The position numbers and the translations under genes were made by a program. From assembly GCF_900172235.1 (NCBI RefSeq), contig NZ_FWFQ01000011.1:1-64000 (forward strand): 64,000 nucleotides of DNA, given 5' to 3'. Shown here piece by piece: positions 1 through 8,385 of the stretch. The stretch is from Pseudoruegeria aquimaris. Its GTDB lineage: Bacteria > Pseudomonadota > Alphaproteobacteria > Rhodobacterales > Rhodobacteraceae. Every line of letters begins with the position of its first letter. The first letter of the stretch is position 1. The notes below the pieces were generated by a model, which was not told the DNA's origin, did not search any database, and saw only the letters and a list, made by a program, of their open reading frames with translations.

Positions 1-55
1 ACAGCGGCGAGATCACCGCCCATTCCGCATCGCTCACATCGTGTCTGCCCGTCAT
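1..55 (-). CDS. IS5-family transposase, N-terminal fragment cut by window edge
   Basis: Read on the minus strand from the ATG at 55, the peptide begins MTGRHDVSDAEWAVISPL. The pattern RHDxSDAEWxxxxPL is the usual N-terminus of IS5-family (DUF4096 region) transposases. A GGAGG ribosome site lies five bases before the start. Only 18 codons are visible, so the DDE catalytic domain and the integrity of the gene cannot be judged. Family assignment rests on this short motif alone. Confidence 0.72.
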   Translation of the reverse strand, partial: MTGRHDVSDAEWAVISPL

Positions 56-131
56 GCTCACCTCCGTTTCCGAAAGTGAATCATCACACCGCCAAAAACG
101 GAATCCCGTTTATGAGTTCACGACCTAATTC
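1..131 (-). mobile_element. IS5-family insertion sequence, partial (one end)
   Basis: The left edge of the window holds the 5' end of a transposase gene on the minus strand plus about 75 bases of terminal DNA. The terminus probably lies near 125-131: the bases from 131 onward closely match the sequence after the flp stop codon at 769-790 (one mismatch in 22), so they are host DNA. A TAA at 126-128 would suit the short target duplications of this family. The other end is outside the window, so the inverted repeat and exact boundary are not proven. Confidence 0.6.
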
Positions 132-161
132 GCCCCTCGCCGCGCAACGGCAGACATTCGG

Positions 162-192
162 AAAAAGCCGCTCCCTCGGGAGCGGCTTTTTT
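162..192 (+). terminator. Rho-independent terminator of a displaced flp pilin gene
   Basis: A 13-bp perfect stem (AAAAAGCCGCTCC at 162-174 with its complement at 179-191), a four-base loop and a T run form a strong terminator. It follows a 22-base stretch nearly identical to that following the flp gene at 542-766, which leads into the terminator at 801-825. It therefore probably ended a third flp copy that is now separated by the IS element. Confidence 0.85.
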
Positions 193-195
193 CTG

Positions 196-541
196 TTTGC
201 GCTCCCATCCCGCGCCTGCCCGGCGGCGCTCACCCAGCTGGACCGTCCGCCCCTCCCGGCGCGGGGGCACTCGCGACGGCCAGGCGAGGCCGGCGCCCAA
301 CCCACCCCATGCCACCCCATGCCGCCCGATCAGGCCAACTGCCCGGATTGGCACATGAAAAGACCCGGAAATGGCGCGAAACTTCCTGAAAAGACCGCGA
401 CCCTGCCCAATTTGCGCCCCAGACAGCCGCCATAACGATTTCATACCGAGACGGACAGCGGATCACAGAGGCCGATCCGAGGCAAAGTCCAAATCGGTGA
501 GAAATGAGCGAACCTAAATTCTGATCCTTGGAGTGACTAAA
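196..541. other. Intergenic stretch before flp; probable leader/promoter region
   Basis: I see no convincing gene in these 346 bases. Open frames here lack ribosome sites and family motifs. The only repeat is a tandem 10-mer, CCACCCCATG, at 302-311 and 312-321. The promoter of the first flp gene should lie in the right half, but I see no clear -35/-10 pair. Confidence 0.5.
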
Positions 542-766
542 ATGATCATCAAGCTTTTCAACAAATTCGCCAAAGACGAATCCGGCGCCGTGACCGTTGA
601 CTGGGTTGTGCTGACCGCCGCCCTGGTTGGCCTGGCCATCGCCGTTCTGTCCACCGTCGCCACCGGCGTCGACAACGTGAACGACGACCTGACCGCGTCC
701 TTCACCTCCGGCCAGACCTTCTCCACGCAAGGCGACGGCGTGACCGGCGCGACGATCGGCGACTGA
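542..766 (+). CDS. flp: Flp family type IVb pilin
   Basis: This 74-residue prepilin would be the structural subunit of the Tad (tight adherence) pilus. A short basic leader ends in DESG, followed by a hydrophobic helix (AVTVDWVVLTAALVGLAIAV, about residues 18-37) and a polar Ser/Thr/Gly-rich tail. Cleavage after the Gly would leave Asp-Trp at mature positions 5-6, where classical Flp pilins have Glu-Tyr. I chose the ATG at 542 because GGAG at 529-532 is well spaced for it; an in-frame GTG at 533 would overlap that ribosome site. It is followed at once by a strong terminator, so it is probably made from its own abundant short transcript. Confidence 0.9.
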   Translation: MIIKLFNKFAKDESGAVTVDWVVLTAALVGLAIAVLSTVATGVDNVNDDLTASFTSGQTFSTQGDGVTGATIGD

Positions 767-800
767 TACGCCCCTCGCCGCACAACGGCATGATCCAGGA

Positions 801-825
801 AAAGCCGCCCAAGGGGCGGCTTTTT
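801..825 (+). terminator. Rho-independent terminator after flp
   Basis: The stem AAAGCCGCCC / GGGGCGGCTTT is followed by a T run, 34 bases after the flp stop. It should separate the first pilin gene from the rest of the locus. Confidence 0.85.
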
Positions 826-972
826 CGCTTTTGCCAATGACCAAGGGTCAAGAGGATATCTTGTTGATTTGCCAAATATTGGCCGCATTCCTGTGATCAA
901 CAGATATTGTGACGGGAGGCCAAAATGGCCACCCGCTGTTTTGGTACCTGGTGGCATGTTGAGGAGAGAGAA

Positions 973-1197
973 ATGCTGCGACACCGAATCCTGAAGACGT
1001 TCAAGAAGGACGAAGACGGCGCCGTGACGGTGGACTGGGTCGTTCTGACGGCAGCCCTCGTGGCTCTGACCATCGCCATCCTCCCGGCACTGTGGCTCGG
1101 CGTCGATGGCGCCGTGGACGACATGTCCGCCTCCTTCACGAGCAGCGACAGCTTCTCGTCCCAGGGCAACAACGTAACCGCGACGACAGTCGATTGA
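973..1197 (+). CDS. flp: Flp family type IVb pilin (second copy)
   Basis: Also 74 residues, it shares the EDGAVTVDWVVLTAAL core with the first pilin, including Asp5-Trp6 after the predicted Gly cleavage site. It diverges downstream: a Pro and two Leu-Trp residues break the hydrophobic helix (AILPALWLGV). The tail again carries a SFTSS-x-SFSSQG segment like the first copy. The ATG at 973 follows GAGGAG at 961-966; an upstream GTG at 925 has no such site. The pair could form a major and a minor pilin, but this is inference. No terminator is seen before cpaB, 169 bases on. Confidence 0.88.
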   Translation: MLRHRILKTFKKDEDGAVTVDWVVLTAALVALTIAILPALWLGVDGAVDDMSASFTSSDSFSSQGNNVTATTVD

Positions 1198-1366
1198 CAC
1201 GGGATGGTCGGCGCTTCGAAACGATTGTTCTCACATTCGAGCTAAAAATGCCCGCAAGCGCTATTTGATCATCTTTTTGCCCAATTCGGGAATTAACCTC
1301 TCGGCAAAGGGCATTCGTGCGCGCCTGAATCGCCGCGGCTGCCGATGAAACCGGAAGGACTTAGTC

Positions 1367-2203
1367 ATGCGTTTGGTATTTGTGTTGGTGTTGATGCTGG
1401 GTGTCGGCCTGGCCGGATTCGCCGTTTACATGGCCAAGGATTACGTCGGTGCCTACGAACGCGCGCTCCAGGCCGAAAGGGCGCTGACCGCGCAGATGGT
1501 GCCGACGGTGGAAGTCATCACCCTGAAACACCCGATGAAATACGGCGAACGGATCCGCCCGGATGACATCCAGAAGGTCCGCTGGCCGGAAAACGCAATT
1601 CCCGAGGGCGCCTTCCTGAGCGAGGAAGCGCTGTTTCCGAAAGGCCCGGAAGAGCTGCGCACGGTCCTGCGCGCAATGGAGAAGGACGAGGCCATCCTCG
1701 CCGTCAAGGTCACCGAGCCGGGTGAAGACGCCGGGCTGACCTCGCGCCTCGGCAAGGGCATGCGCGCCTTCGCGATCAAGGTGGACGTGGCTTCCGGCGT
1801 GTCCGGCTTCCTGCGCCCCGGCGACCGCGTGGACATCTACTGGACGGGCACCAGCCGCGACAAGGAAGTCACCAAGCTGATCGAGGCCGGCGTCGAGCTC
1901 ATTGCGATCGACCAGATCGCCGATGGCGACCGCAACGAAGCCCGCATCGCCCGCACTGTGACGGTGGAAGTTACCCCGCAGCAGGTCGCCGCGCTGGCGC
2001 AGGCGCAATCCACCGGCAACCTTTCGCTGTCCCTCGTGGGCGCCGAGGACGACACCGTCGCCGAGGCCATCGAAGTGGACCAGCGCCAGCTGCTGGGCAT
2101 CGAAGATGAGAAAGTCGTTGAAAAGGAAAGGGAAAAGGTCTGCACCATCCGGACCCGCCGCGGCAACGACGTGGTGGAAATCCCGATCCCCTGCACCAAC
2201 TGA
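1367..2203 (+). CDS. cpaB: Flp pilus assembly protein CpaB (RcpC)
   Basis: CpaB/RcpC is a periplasmic component of the Tad apparatus thought to work with the outer-membrane secretin. The 278-residue protein has one N-terminal membrane segment (residues 2-22). A SAF-type domain follows (about 42-115; KYGERIRPDDIQKVRWP is typical), then a CpaB domain containing GFLRPGDRVDIYWTG. The C-terminus has two cysteines (CTIRTRRGNDVVEIPIPC) that could form a disulfide. AAGGA seven bases before the ATG supports the start. A terminator-like hairpin and about 200 bases separate it from cpaC. Confidence 0.9.
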   Translation: MRLVFVLVLMLGVGLAGFAVYMAKDYVGAYERALQAERALTAQMVPTVEVITLKHPMKYGERIRPDDIQKVRWPENAIPEGAFLSEEALFPKGPEELRTVLRAMEKDEAILAVKVTEPGEDAGLTSRLGKGMRAFAIKVDVASGVSGFLRPGDRVDIYWTGTSRDKEVTKLIEAGVELIAIDQIADGDRNEARIARTVTVEVTPQQVAALAQAQSTGNLSLSLVGAEDDTVAEAIEVDQRQLLGIEDEKVVEKEREKVCTIRTRRGNDVVEIPIPCTN

Positions 2204-2229
2204 TCCGGTGACACTGGTCCGGTGAACGA

Positions 2230-2256
2230 GGGCTGCGGCGATCCGCGGCCCTTTTC
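2230..2256 (+). terminator. Probable terminator after cpaB
   Basis: GGGCTGCGG and CCGCGGCCC pair with one G-T wobble around a CGAT loop, followed by TTTT. It may only attenuate, since cpaC follows on the same strand. A TTGACA at 2344-2349 is a possible -35 box for a fresh promoter ahead of cpaC. Confidence 0.6.
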
Positions 2257-2402
2257 GCATTTTTACATGTGTTGCCACTTCTCCACATCAGGTCAGGGCC
2301 GCAACACATTGATTCTTGCAAAAAAACAACACGGCAGGCATGGTTGACAGGTAATGGGCGACAGACCCGTAAAACACGTGATCAAAGAGGCAGGGTCACT
2401 CG

Positions 2403-3812
2403 ATGCTTAAGAAATGGATCTCGGCGGCCCTATGTGGAGCCGCTCTCTTCGTAGCAAGTGCACCAACCGGCGCGTATGCCGAAACCCTTCGCGTGCTGCG
2501 GGGCTCCGTCACCAGCGCGCTGGCCGTTCCGATGAACCGGGCCGTCGTCGTTGAGAGCGAAGTCCCCTTCGCGGAACTCTCGATCGCGAACCCCAACATC
2601 GCCGATCTATCCACGCTTTCGGATCGCACGATCTACGTGCTCGGCAAGATCCCGGGCCGCACCACCCTCACGCTTCTGGGCGTGGACGGCGGGCTGATCG
2701 CCAACGTGGAAGTGCAGGTCACCCCGGACGTGGCCGAGTTCAAGGAACGCCTGCGGCAGATCCTGCCGGGCGAGAACATCGAAGTGCGCACCGCAAACGA
2801 CGGCATCGTGCTGTCGGGCACGGTGTCCAGCGCCGCGCGGCTCGATCGCGCCCTTGATCTCGCCGAACGCTACGCGCCCGAGCGCGTGTCCAACCTTCTC
2901 GTGGTCGGCGGCACCCAGCAGGTGATGCTGAAGGTGCGCTTCGCGGAAATGCAGCGCTCCGTCGCCAAGAGCCTGAACCTCAGCGCGGCCGCCAGCGGCA
3001 CGCTCTTCTCCGGCGATGCCACCATCGACGCCGGCAACAACGCCTTCAGCGACGGTGGCCCCTTCAACGGCAACACCGTCACCTCCCCCAACGAGGCGGC
3101 CGGCCGGATGCTGCTGGGCTTCAACGCCGGCAGCGTCGAATTTGCCGTTCTTCTGGAAGCCCTTGAATCCAAAGGGGTTGTTCGCACCCTGGCCGAGCCC
3201 AACCTCACCGCCCTCTCCGGGCAGGAGGCCAAGTTCCTCGCCGGCGGCGAATACCCTGTCCCCGTCGCCCAGGACAACGGCACCACCTCGGTGGAGTTCA
3301 AACCCTTCGGCGTGGAGCTCAACTTCACCCCGCGCGTCGTGGACGGCGACCTGATCAACCTCTCCATGGTGGCCGCCGTCAGCTCGCTCGACCCCACCAG
3401 CGGCATCGTCGCCGACGGCTTCCAGATCAACGCCTTCAAGCGCCGCGAAACCTCCACCACCGTGGAAATGCGCGACGGCGAGAGCTTCGCGATCGCCGGG
3501 CTGCTTCTGGACGACTTCCAGGACAACGTGTCCCAGATCCCGTGGATCGGTGACATCCCGGTGCTCGGCACCCTGTTCCGCTCCACCGACTTCCAGCGTG
3601 ACCAGAGCGAACTGGTGATCATCATCACCCCGCATCTCGTCACCCCCACCCGCGGCGAGGCCCTCGCCCTGCCGACGGATCGCATCAAGCCGCCCTCGGA
3701 GGCCGATCTCTTCCTGAACGGCAGCCTCGTGGGCAACGCCAATGTGTCCGGCGCCGCCGGAGAAGTGGCCCGGCAGGATTTCTCCGGTTCCTACGGCTAC
3801 GTGATGGAGTAA
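2403..3812 (+). CDS. cpaC: Tad pilus secretin CpaC (RcpA)
   Basis: This is the outer-membrane secretin through which the Flp pilus would emerge. The 469-residue protein has a signal peptide (about 1-26, ending TGAYAE). A pilus-assembly N-terminal domain follows (about 30-100, with NPNIADL and GRTTLTLLG), then a BON-like region and the type II/III secretin domain (about 175-415). The latter includes VRTLAEPNLTALSG, the loop FLAGGEYPVPV, and the conserved VPWIGDIPVLGTLFRS-type end segment (here IPWIGDIPVLGTLFRS). Length and order match the family. It lies four bases before the OmpA lipoprotein gene. Confidence 0.94.
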   Translation: MLKKWISAALCGAALFVASAPTGAYAETLRVLRGSVTSALAVPMNRAVVVESEVPFAELSIANPNIADLSTLSDRTIYVLGKIPGRTTLTLLGVDGGLIANVEVQVTPDVAEFKERLRQILPGENIEVRTANDGIVLSGTVSSAARLDRALDLAERYAPERVSNLLVVGGTQQVMLKVRFAEMQRSVAKSLNLSAAASGTLFSGDATIDAGNNAFSDGGPFNGNTVTSPNEAAGRMLLGFNAGSVEFAVLLEALESKGVVRTLAEPNLTALSGQEAKFLAGGEYPVPVAQDNGTTSVEFKPFGVELNFTPRVVDGDLINLSMVAAVSSLDPTSGIVADGFQINAFKRRETSTTVEMRDGESFAIAGLLLDDFQDNVSQIPWIGDIPVLGTLFRSTDFQRDQSELVIIITPHLVTPTRGEALALPTDRIKPPSEADLFLNGSLVGNANVSGAAGEVARQDFSGSYGYVME

Positions 3813-3816
3813 GCAG

Positions 3817-4449
3817 ATGACCAAGCACCTCATTGCCCTCCTCGCCCTGGCCGGGCTTGCCGCCCTGCCCGCCTGCAGCAACAGCGATTTCTACGGCGAA
3901 GCCGGCCAGTCCATCGATGAAGGGGGCTTCGGCAACCCGACGATGAACAACGTCCAGCTCCAGACCGGCCAGAAGAGCTACACCGAAAGCCTCGCGCGCC
4001 GGTTCGCCGAAGAGGTGCCCTCCACGGTGAACTTCGCCTTCGACAGCGCGGTTCTGGACCAGAGCGCGAAGCTGACCCTGCGCAAACAGGCCGACTGGAT
4101 CCGCCAGTTCCCGGAAGTGCGCTTCCGCGTCTACGGCCATACCGACGCCGTGGGCTCCGCCGGATACAACAAGAGCCTCGGCAAGCGCCGCGCCGACGCG
4201 GTGGTGCGCTACCTGTCGAGCCTCGGGATTTCGACCTCCCGCCTGGAGGCCGTCGTTTCCTTCGGCGAAACCCAGCCGCTGATCGTGTCGGAAGGCCGCG
4301 AGCGCCGCAACCGCCGCACGGTGACGGAGGTTTCGGGCTTCGTGGACAGCCACCCGGCGGTCCTGAACGGCAAATATGCCGAGGTGATCTGGCGCGAATA
4401 CGTCCAGAGCGCGACCGAAGTCTCCACGGTGACGGAAGCCACCGAATAG
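3817..4449 (+). CDS. OmpA-family peptidoglycan-binding lipoprotein of the tad locus
   Basis: The 210-residue protein has a lipoprotein signal peptide with lipobox LPAC (Cys about 20). A C-terminal OmpA/MotB domain (about 70-175) includes VNFAFDSAVLD, YGHTDAVGSAGYN and KRRADAVVRYL, which hold the Asp and Arg that bind diaminopimelate. It takes the place between cpaC and cpaE where other tad loci encode the lipoprotein CpaD. It may anchor or pilot the secretin to the cell wall; that role is inferred from position. A terminator hairpin follows at 4487-4519. Confidence 0.88.
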   Translation: MTKHLIALLALAGLAALPACSNSDFYGEAGQSIDEGGFGNPTMNNVQLQTGQKSYTESLARRFAEEVPSTVNFAFDSAVLDQSAKLTLRKQADWIRQFPEVRFRVYGHTDAVGSAGYNKSLGKRRADAVVRYLSSLGISTSRLEAVVSFGETQPLIVSEGRERRNRRTVTEVSGFVDSHPAVLNGKYAEVIWREYVQSATEVSTVTEATE

Positions 4450-4486
4450 GCGAAACAAGCTGACGGGCCGCGAGGCCCGGCCTTTG

Positions 4487-4519
4487 GGGCCGCTCCCGGA
4501 AACGGTGGCGGCCCTTTTC
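4487..4519 (+). terminator. Rho-independent terminator after the OmpA lipoprotein gene
   Basis: GGGCCGC at 4487-4493 pairs with GCGGCCC at 4508-4514, followed by TTTT. It splits the tad locus into an envelope module (cpaB-cpaC-ompA) and an inner-membrane/ATPase module starting with cpaE. The 167 bases that follow must hold the promoter of the second module. Confidence 0.75.
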
Positions 4520-4686
4520 TTTGATCGTCGCAAGATACCGAATAATTACGGTCTTTTGGCCGCAATCTTGCCCAGATTGTTCACCATCTTCCTTGACTGA
4601 CGAGTAAAGCGACGCATTGCGAGTCGCGAGTCGGACGGGCCGTACATGCCGTATGGCCTCGGTGACAGACGGAAGGACGTGAGGAA

Positions 4687-5944
4687 ATGAGTAGTGGCGC
4701 GACAATGCTGAAGCCTGAGCCGGCCCCGCTCCTGGCGTGCACGATTTCCCGTGATGTGCAGAATTTCGATCTTCTGATCGAGGACATGGAAGCGGAACTC
4801 GGTGAAAGCTGGGGCGACCTCGGCTTCGAGGATGCGCTGATCTTCCTGAAGCAGGATGACGCCCTGACCCTCGAATTCGTGGCGATCGCGGTGGACGAGG
4901 AAGACGAGTCCGACATCGATCTCGTCGGCCGCCTCGTGAGCACCGCCAAGGAGCGCGGGATCAACGTGATCCTGATCGCCGACAACGTGAGCCCCAACAC
5001 GCTGCACCGCCTGATGCGGATGGGGGCGCAGGATTTCATCCCCTACCCGCTGCCCGAGAACGAGCTGCACGATGCCATCGAGCGGATCCGCCGGAAGGGC
5101 ATCGAGGCGGCGGTGAGCCCGCCCGAAGACGACGGCCCCACCGCCAGGGGCAAGGCCCGCGGCGACCGCAGCGCCGTGATCCTGCCCGTGCACGGGCTGG
5201 CCGGCGGCACCGGCGCCTCCACCCTTGCGGTGAACCTCGCCTGGGAGCTGGCCACGATCGACAAGAAGGATCCGCCGCGCGTCTGCCTGATCGATTTCGA
5301 CCTGCAGTTCGGCAGCCTCTCCACCTATCTCGATCTGCCCCGGCGCGAGATCGTCTATGAGCTGCTCTCCGATACCGAACACATGGACGGCGACAGCTTC
5401 ATGCAGGCGCTGCTGACCTACAACGACAAGCTGCACGTTCTGACGGCCCTCCCCCGAGATGCTGCCGCTCGATATCGTCGGTCCCGAGGACGTGGACGCC
5501 ATCATCGAGATCGCGCGCACCAATTTCGACTACGTCGTCATCGACATGCCGTCCACCCTGATAAGCTGGACGGAGGCCGTGCTGGCCCAGGCGCATATCT
5601 ACTTCGCCACCATGGAGCTGGACATGCGCTCGGCGCAGAACGCGCTGCGCATGATCAAGGCGCTCAAGGCCGAACAGCTGCCGGTGGAGAAGCTGCGCTA
5701 CGTGCTGAACCGTGCGCCGAAATTCACCGATCTCTCCGGCAAGAGCCGCGTGAAGCGGCTTGCCGAAAGCCTCGACATCAAGATCGAACTGCTGCTTCCC
5801 GACGGCAGCAAGCAGGTCAGCCAGTCGGCGGATCATGGGCTGCCGCTGGCCGAAAACGCCGCGAAGAACCCGCTGCGCAAGGAAATCGCCAAGCTCGCGA
5901 AATCCATCCACGAACGCAACCTTTCCTCTGCCGAAACGGCCTGA
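4687..5944 (+). pseudogene. cpaE: Pilus assembly ATPase CpaE (TadZ), disrupted by a +1 frameshift
   Basis: CpaE/TadZ is a MinD/ParA-like ATPase that places the Tad machine at the pole. The first frame (4687 to about 5455) encodes a receiver-like domain (about 20-145) and the start of the ATPase (GGTGASTLAVN, about 173-183; LIDFDLQFG, 201-209). After ...HVLTALP the frame continues into arginine-rich nonsense. The true sequence resumes one frame over at 5456 with EMLPLDIVGPEDVDAI and runs to the stop at 5944. Removing one C from the run at 5451-5455 restores a normal protein of about 418 residues. The Walker A lacks the usual lysines, as is common in TadZ proteins. I cannot tell a recent mutation from a sequencing error. 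Confidence 0.88.
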
Positions 5945-5959
5945 CCATAGGAGGCGACC

Positions 5960-7402
5960 GTGTTTTCCCGATACAGCAAGACATCCAAGACCGCCGCCAA
6001 GAAATCCAAACCGGCTGAACCCGCGCCCGAACTGGCCCCGGTGCCCAGCGCCGAGAAACCGGCCCCGCGCCTGCGCAAGGAGCTGAAGGCCCCGGCGCGC
6101 GCCACGCCGGACGACAAGGAGAAGAAGCGCAAGGAACGGCTCGGGGAAATCAAGGTCGAGCTGCACAAGCGCCTGCTCGACAACCTCAACCTGTCCGCGC
6201 TCGAAACCGCCTCCGAGGCGGATCTGCGTGCCGAGATCATCGACATCGCGTCGGAATCCCTCAACGAGATGAGCGTCGTGCTCAACCGCGAGGAACGCGC
6301 GCAGCTCAACCAGGAGCTTTTCGACGAGGTGACCGGCCTCGGCCCGCTGGAGCCGCTGCTGAAGGACGAAAACGTCAGCGATATCCTGGTGAACGGCCCG
6401 CACCAGATCTTCGTGGAGAAGAACGGCAAGCTCCAGCTGAGCGACGTCACCTTCAAGGACGAACGCCACCTGATGCGCATCATCGACAAGATCGTCTCCG
6501 CCGTCGGGCGACGCGTCGATGAATCCAACCCCTACGTGGACGCCCGCCTCGCCGATGGCTCCCGCTTCAACGCCATGGTCCCGCCGATCGCGGTGGATGG
6601 CTCGCTGGTTTCCATCCGGAAGTTCAAAAAAGACAAGCTCAGCATCGACGATCTGGTGAAATTCGGCGCCTTCACAGAGGAAATGGCTGCATATCTGCAA
6701 GCCGCCGTCGCCACGCGCCTCAACATCATCGTGTCAGGCGGCACCGGCTCGGGCAAGACGACGACCCTCAACGCCCTGTCGAGCTTCATCGACGACAGCG
6801 AGCGCATCCTCACCATCGAGGACACGGCCGAACTCCAGCTGCAGCAGACGCACGTGGGCCGGATGGAGAGCCGCCCGCCCAACGTGGAAGGCAAGGGCGC
6901 CGTCACCCCGCGCGACTGTCTGAAGAACGCCCTGCGGATGCGCCCGGACCGCATCATCGTGGGCGAGACCCGCGGCGAGGAGGTGATCGACATGCTCCAG
7001 GCCATGAACACCGGCCACGACGGCTCGATGACCACGATCCACGCCAACTCCGCCCGCGACGGCGTGAGCCGGCTTGAGAACATGATCGCCATGGCCGGCA
7101 TCGAGATGCCGATCAAGGCGGTGCGCAGCCAGATCGCTTCGGCCGTGAACCTCATCGTGCAGGCCAGCCGCCTTCAGGACGGCTCCCGCCGCATGACCTC
7201 GATCACCGAAATCACCGGCATGGAGGGAGACGTGATCTCCATGCAGGAGGTCTTCCGCTACCAGCGCGTCGGCCTCACCCCCGACAACAAGATCATCGGG
7301 CATTTCACCGCCACCGGCGTGCGTTCGCACTATTCCGAACGCTTCCGCATGTGGGGCTACGATCTGCCGCCCTCGATCTTCGAGCCCATGGCCGCGGAGT
7401 AA
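5960..7402 (+). CDS. cpaF: Tad secretion ATPase CpaF (TadA)
   Basis: CpaF/TadA is the hexameric type II/IV secretion ATPase that powers Flp pilus assembly. The 480-residue protein has a basic, Lys/Pro-rich N-terminus (1-65) and an N-terminal domain around GLGPLEPLLKDENVSDILVN. The ATPase core carries Walker A GGTGSGKT (260-267), an Asp box (LTIEDTAELQL), Walker B (RPDRIIVGETRG) and a His box (GSMTTIHANSARD). It starts at GTG 5960, eight bases after AGGAGG-like sequence at 5949-5954. It lies 15 bases after the cpaE stop and five before tadB. Confidence 0.95.
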   Translation: MFSRYSKTSKTAAKKSKPAEPAPELAPVPSAEKPAPRLRKELKAPARATPDDKEKKRKERLGEIKVELHKRLLDNLNLSALETASEADLRAEIIDIASESLNEMSVVLNREERAQLNQELFDEVTGLGPLEPLLKDENVSDILVNGPHQIFVEKNGKLQLSDVTFKDERHLMRIIDKIVSAVGRRVDESNPYVDARLADGSRFNAMVPPIAVDGSLVSIRKFKKDKLSIDDLVKFGAFTEEMAAYLQAAVATRLNIIVSGGTGSGKTTTLNALSSFIDDSERILTIEDTAELQLQQTHVGRMESRPPNVEGKGAVTPRDCLKNALRMRPDRIIVGETRGEEVIDMLQAMNTGHDGSMTTIHANSARDGVSRLENMIAMAGIEMPIKAVRSQIASAVNLIVQASRLQDGSRRMTSITEITGMEGDVISMQEVFRYQRVGLTPDNKIIGHFTATGVRSHYSERFRMWGYDLPPSIFEPMAAE

Positions 7403-7407
7403 AGCCC

Positions 7408-8376
7408 ATGCCGATCAATATGGAACTCATCATCTACGGCGTGATCTTCGTCGCCGTTCTGCTGCTGGTCGAAGGGATCTACCTGACCGTCTTCGGCAAG
7501 TCGATCAGCCTCAACAGCCGGGTGAACCGCCGGCTGGAGATGTTGGAAAAGGGCATCGGCCGCGAACAGGTGCTGGAGCAGCTGCGCAAGGAGATGGGGC
7601 AGCACATGCGCTCCCGCTCCTTCCCGCTCTATTCCATCCTCGCCGAGAAAGCGCAGAAGGCCAACATCGCCTTCTCGCCGAGCCAGATCATCATGGTGAT
7701 GATGCTTCTTTCGGTGGTGGCCTTCTTCGGGCTCACCATCGGCACCAGCGCGGCCCTGCCCGTCCGCCTGCTCGTCTCGCTCTGCATGGGCGTGGGCGGC
7801 GTGTATTTCTGGATCAACGGCAAGGCCAAGAAGCGCCTCGCCCTGATCGAGGAGCAGCTTCCGGATGCGGTGGACCTGATGGTGCGCTCGCTGCGCGTGG
7901 GGCACCCGTTCTCCTCCGCCATCCAGATCGTGGCCCGCGAAGTGCCCGATCCTCTGGGCTCGGAAATGGGCGTGATCTCAGACGAAGCCGCCTACGGGCG
8001 CGACGTGGGCGAAGCGCTCAAGAGCATGGCCGAACGGCTGGACATGCAGGACATGCGCTTCCTCGCCGTGGCGGTGACGATCCAGCAGCAATCCGGCGGC
8101 AACCTCGCCGAGATCCTGGCCGGCCTGTCCGCCGTGATCCGCGCCCGCTTCCGCCTGTTCCGCCGCGTCAAGGCCATCACCGCGGAGGCGAAATGGTCGG
8201 GCATGTTCCTTTCGGGCTTCCCCTTCGCCGCCCTGGCGATGATCAACATCATCCAGCCCAACTACTACGACGACGTTAAGGAAACCGCCGTGTTCATCCC
8301 GGCCTGCCTGGTGGTGGCCGGCTTCCTCTTCGCCAACGTCATCGTCATGCGCCGCCTCGTGGACATCAAGGTATAG
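7408..8376 (+). CDS. tadB: Tad inner-membrane protein TadB (type II secretion F domain)
   Basis: TadB and TadC form the inner-membrane platform on which the ATPase acts. The 322-residue protein has an N-terminal membrane segment (about 6-25), two more near 95-130, a cytoplasmic GspF domain (about 165-285; SLRVGHPFSSAIQIVAREV, QQQSGGNLAEIL) and a C-terminal segment. I place the start at ATG 7408, just after the cpaF stop, and not at an upstream in-frame codon inside cpaF. Confidence 0.92.
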   Translation: MPINMELIIYGVIFVAVLLLVEGIYLTVFGKSISLNSRVNRRLEMLEKGIGREQVLEQLRKEMGQHMRSRSFPLYSILAEKAQKANIAFSPSQIIMVMMLLSVVAFFGLTIGTSAALPVRLLVSLCMGVGGVYFWINGKAKKRLALIEEQLPDAVDLMVRSLRVGHPFSSAIQIVAREVPDPLGSEMGVISDEAAYGRDVGEALKSMAERLDMQDMRFLAVAVTIQQQSGGNLAEILAGLSAVIRARFRLFRRVKAITAEAKWSGMFLSGFPFAALAMINIIQPNYYDDVKETAVFIPACLVVAGFLFANVIVMRRLVDIKV

Positions 8377-8385
8377 GAGGGCGAG

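Noticed and set aside
302-321. Tandem CCACCCCATG repeat as a CRISPR or iteron
   Set aside because: Only two short direct copies without spacers; there is no cas or rep gene.
533-541. GTG at 533 as the start of the first pilin
   Set aside because: It would overlap its own GGAG ribosome site; ATG 542 is correctly spaced.
5441-5460. Programmed ribosomal frameshift in cpaE
   Set aside because: No stimulatory structure or stop codon near the shift is evident, and TadZ proteins are not known to need one. A simple indel is likelier, though not proven.
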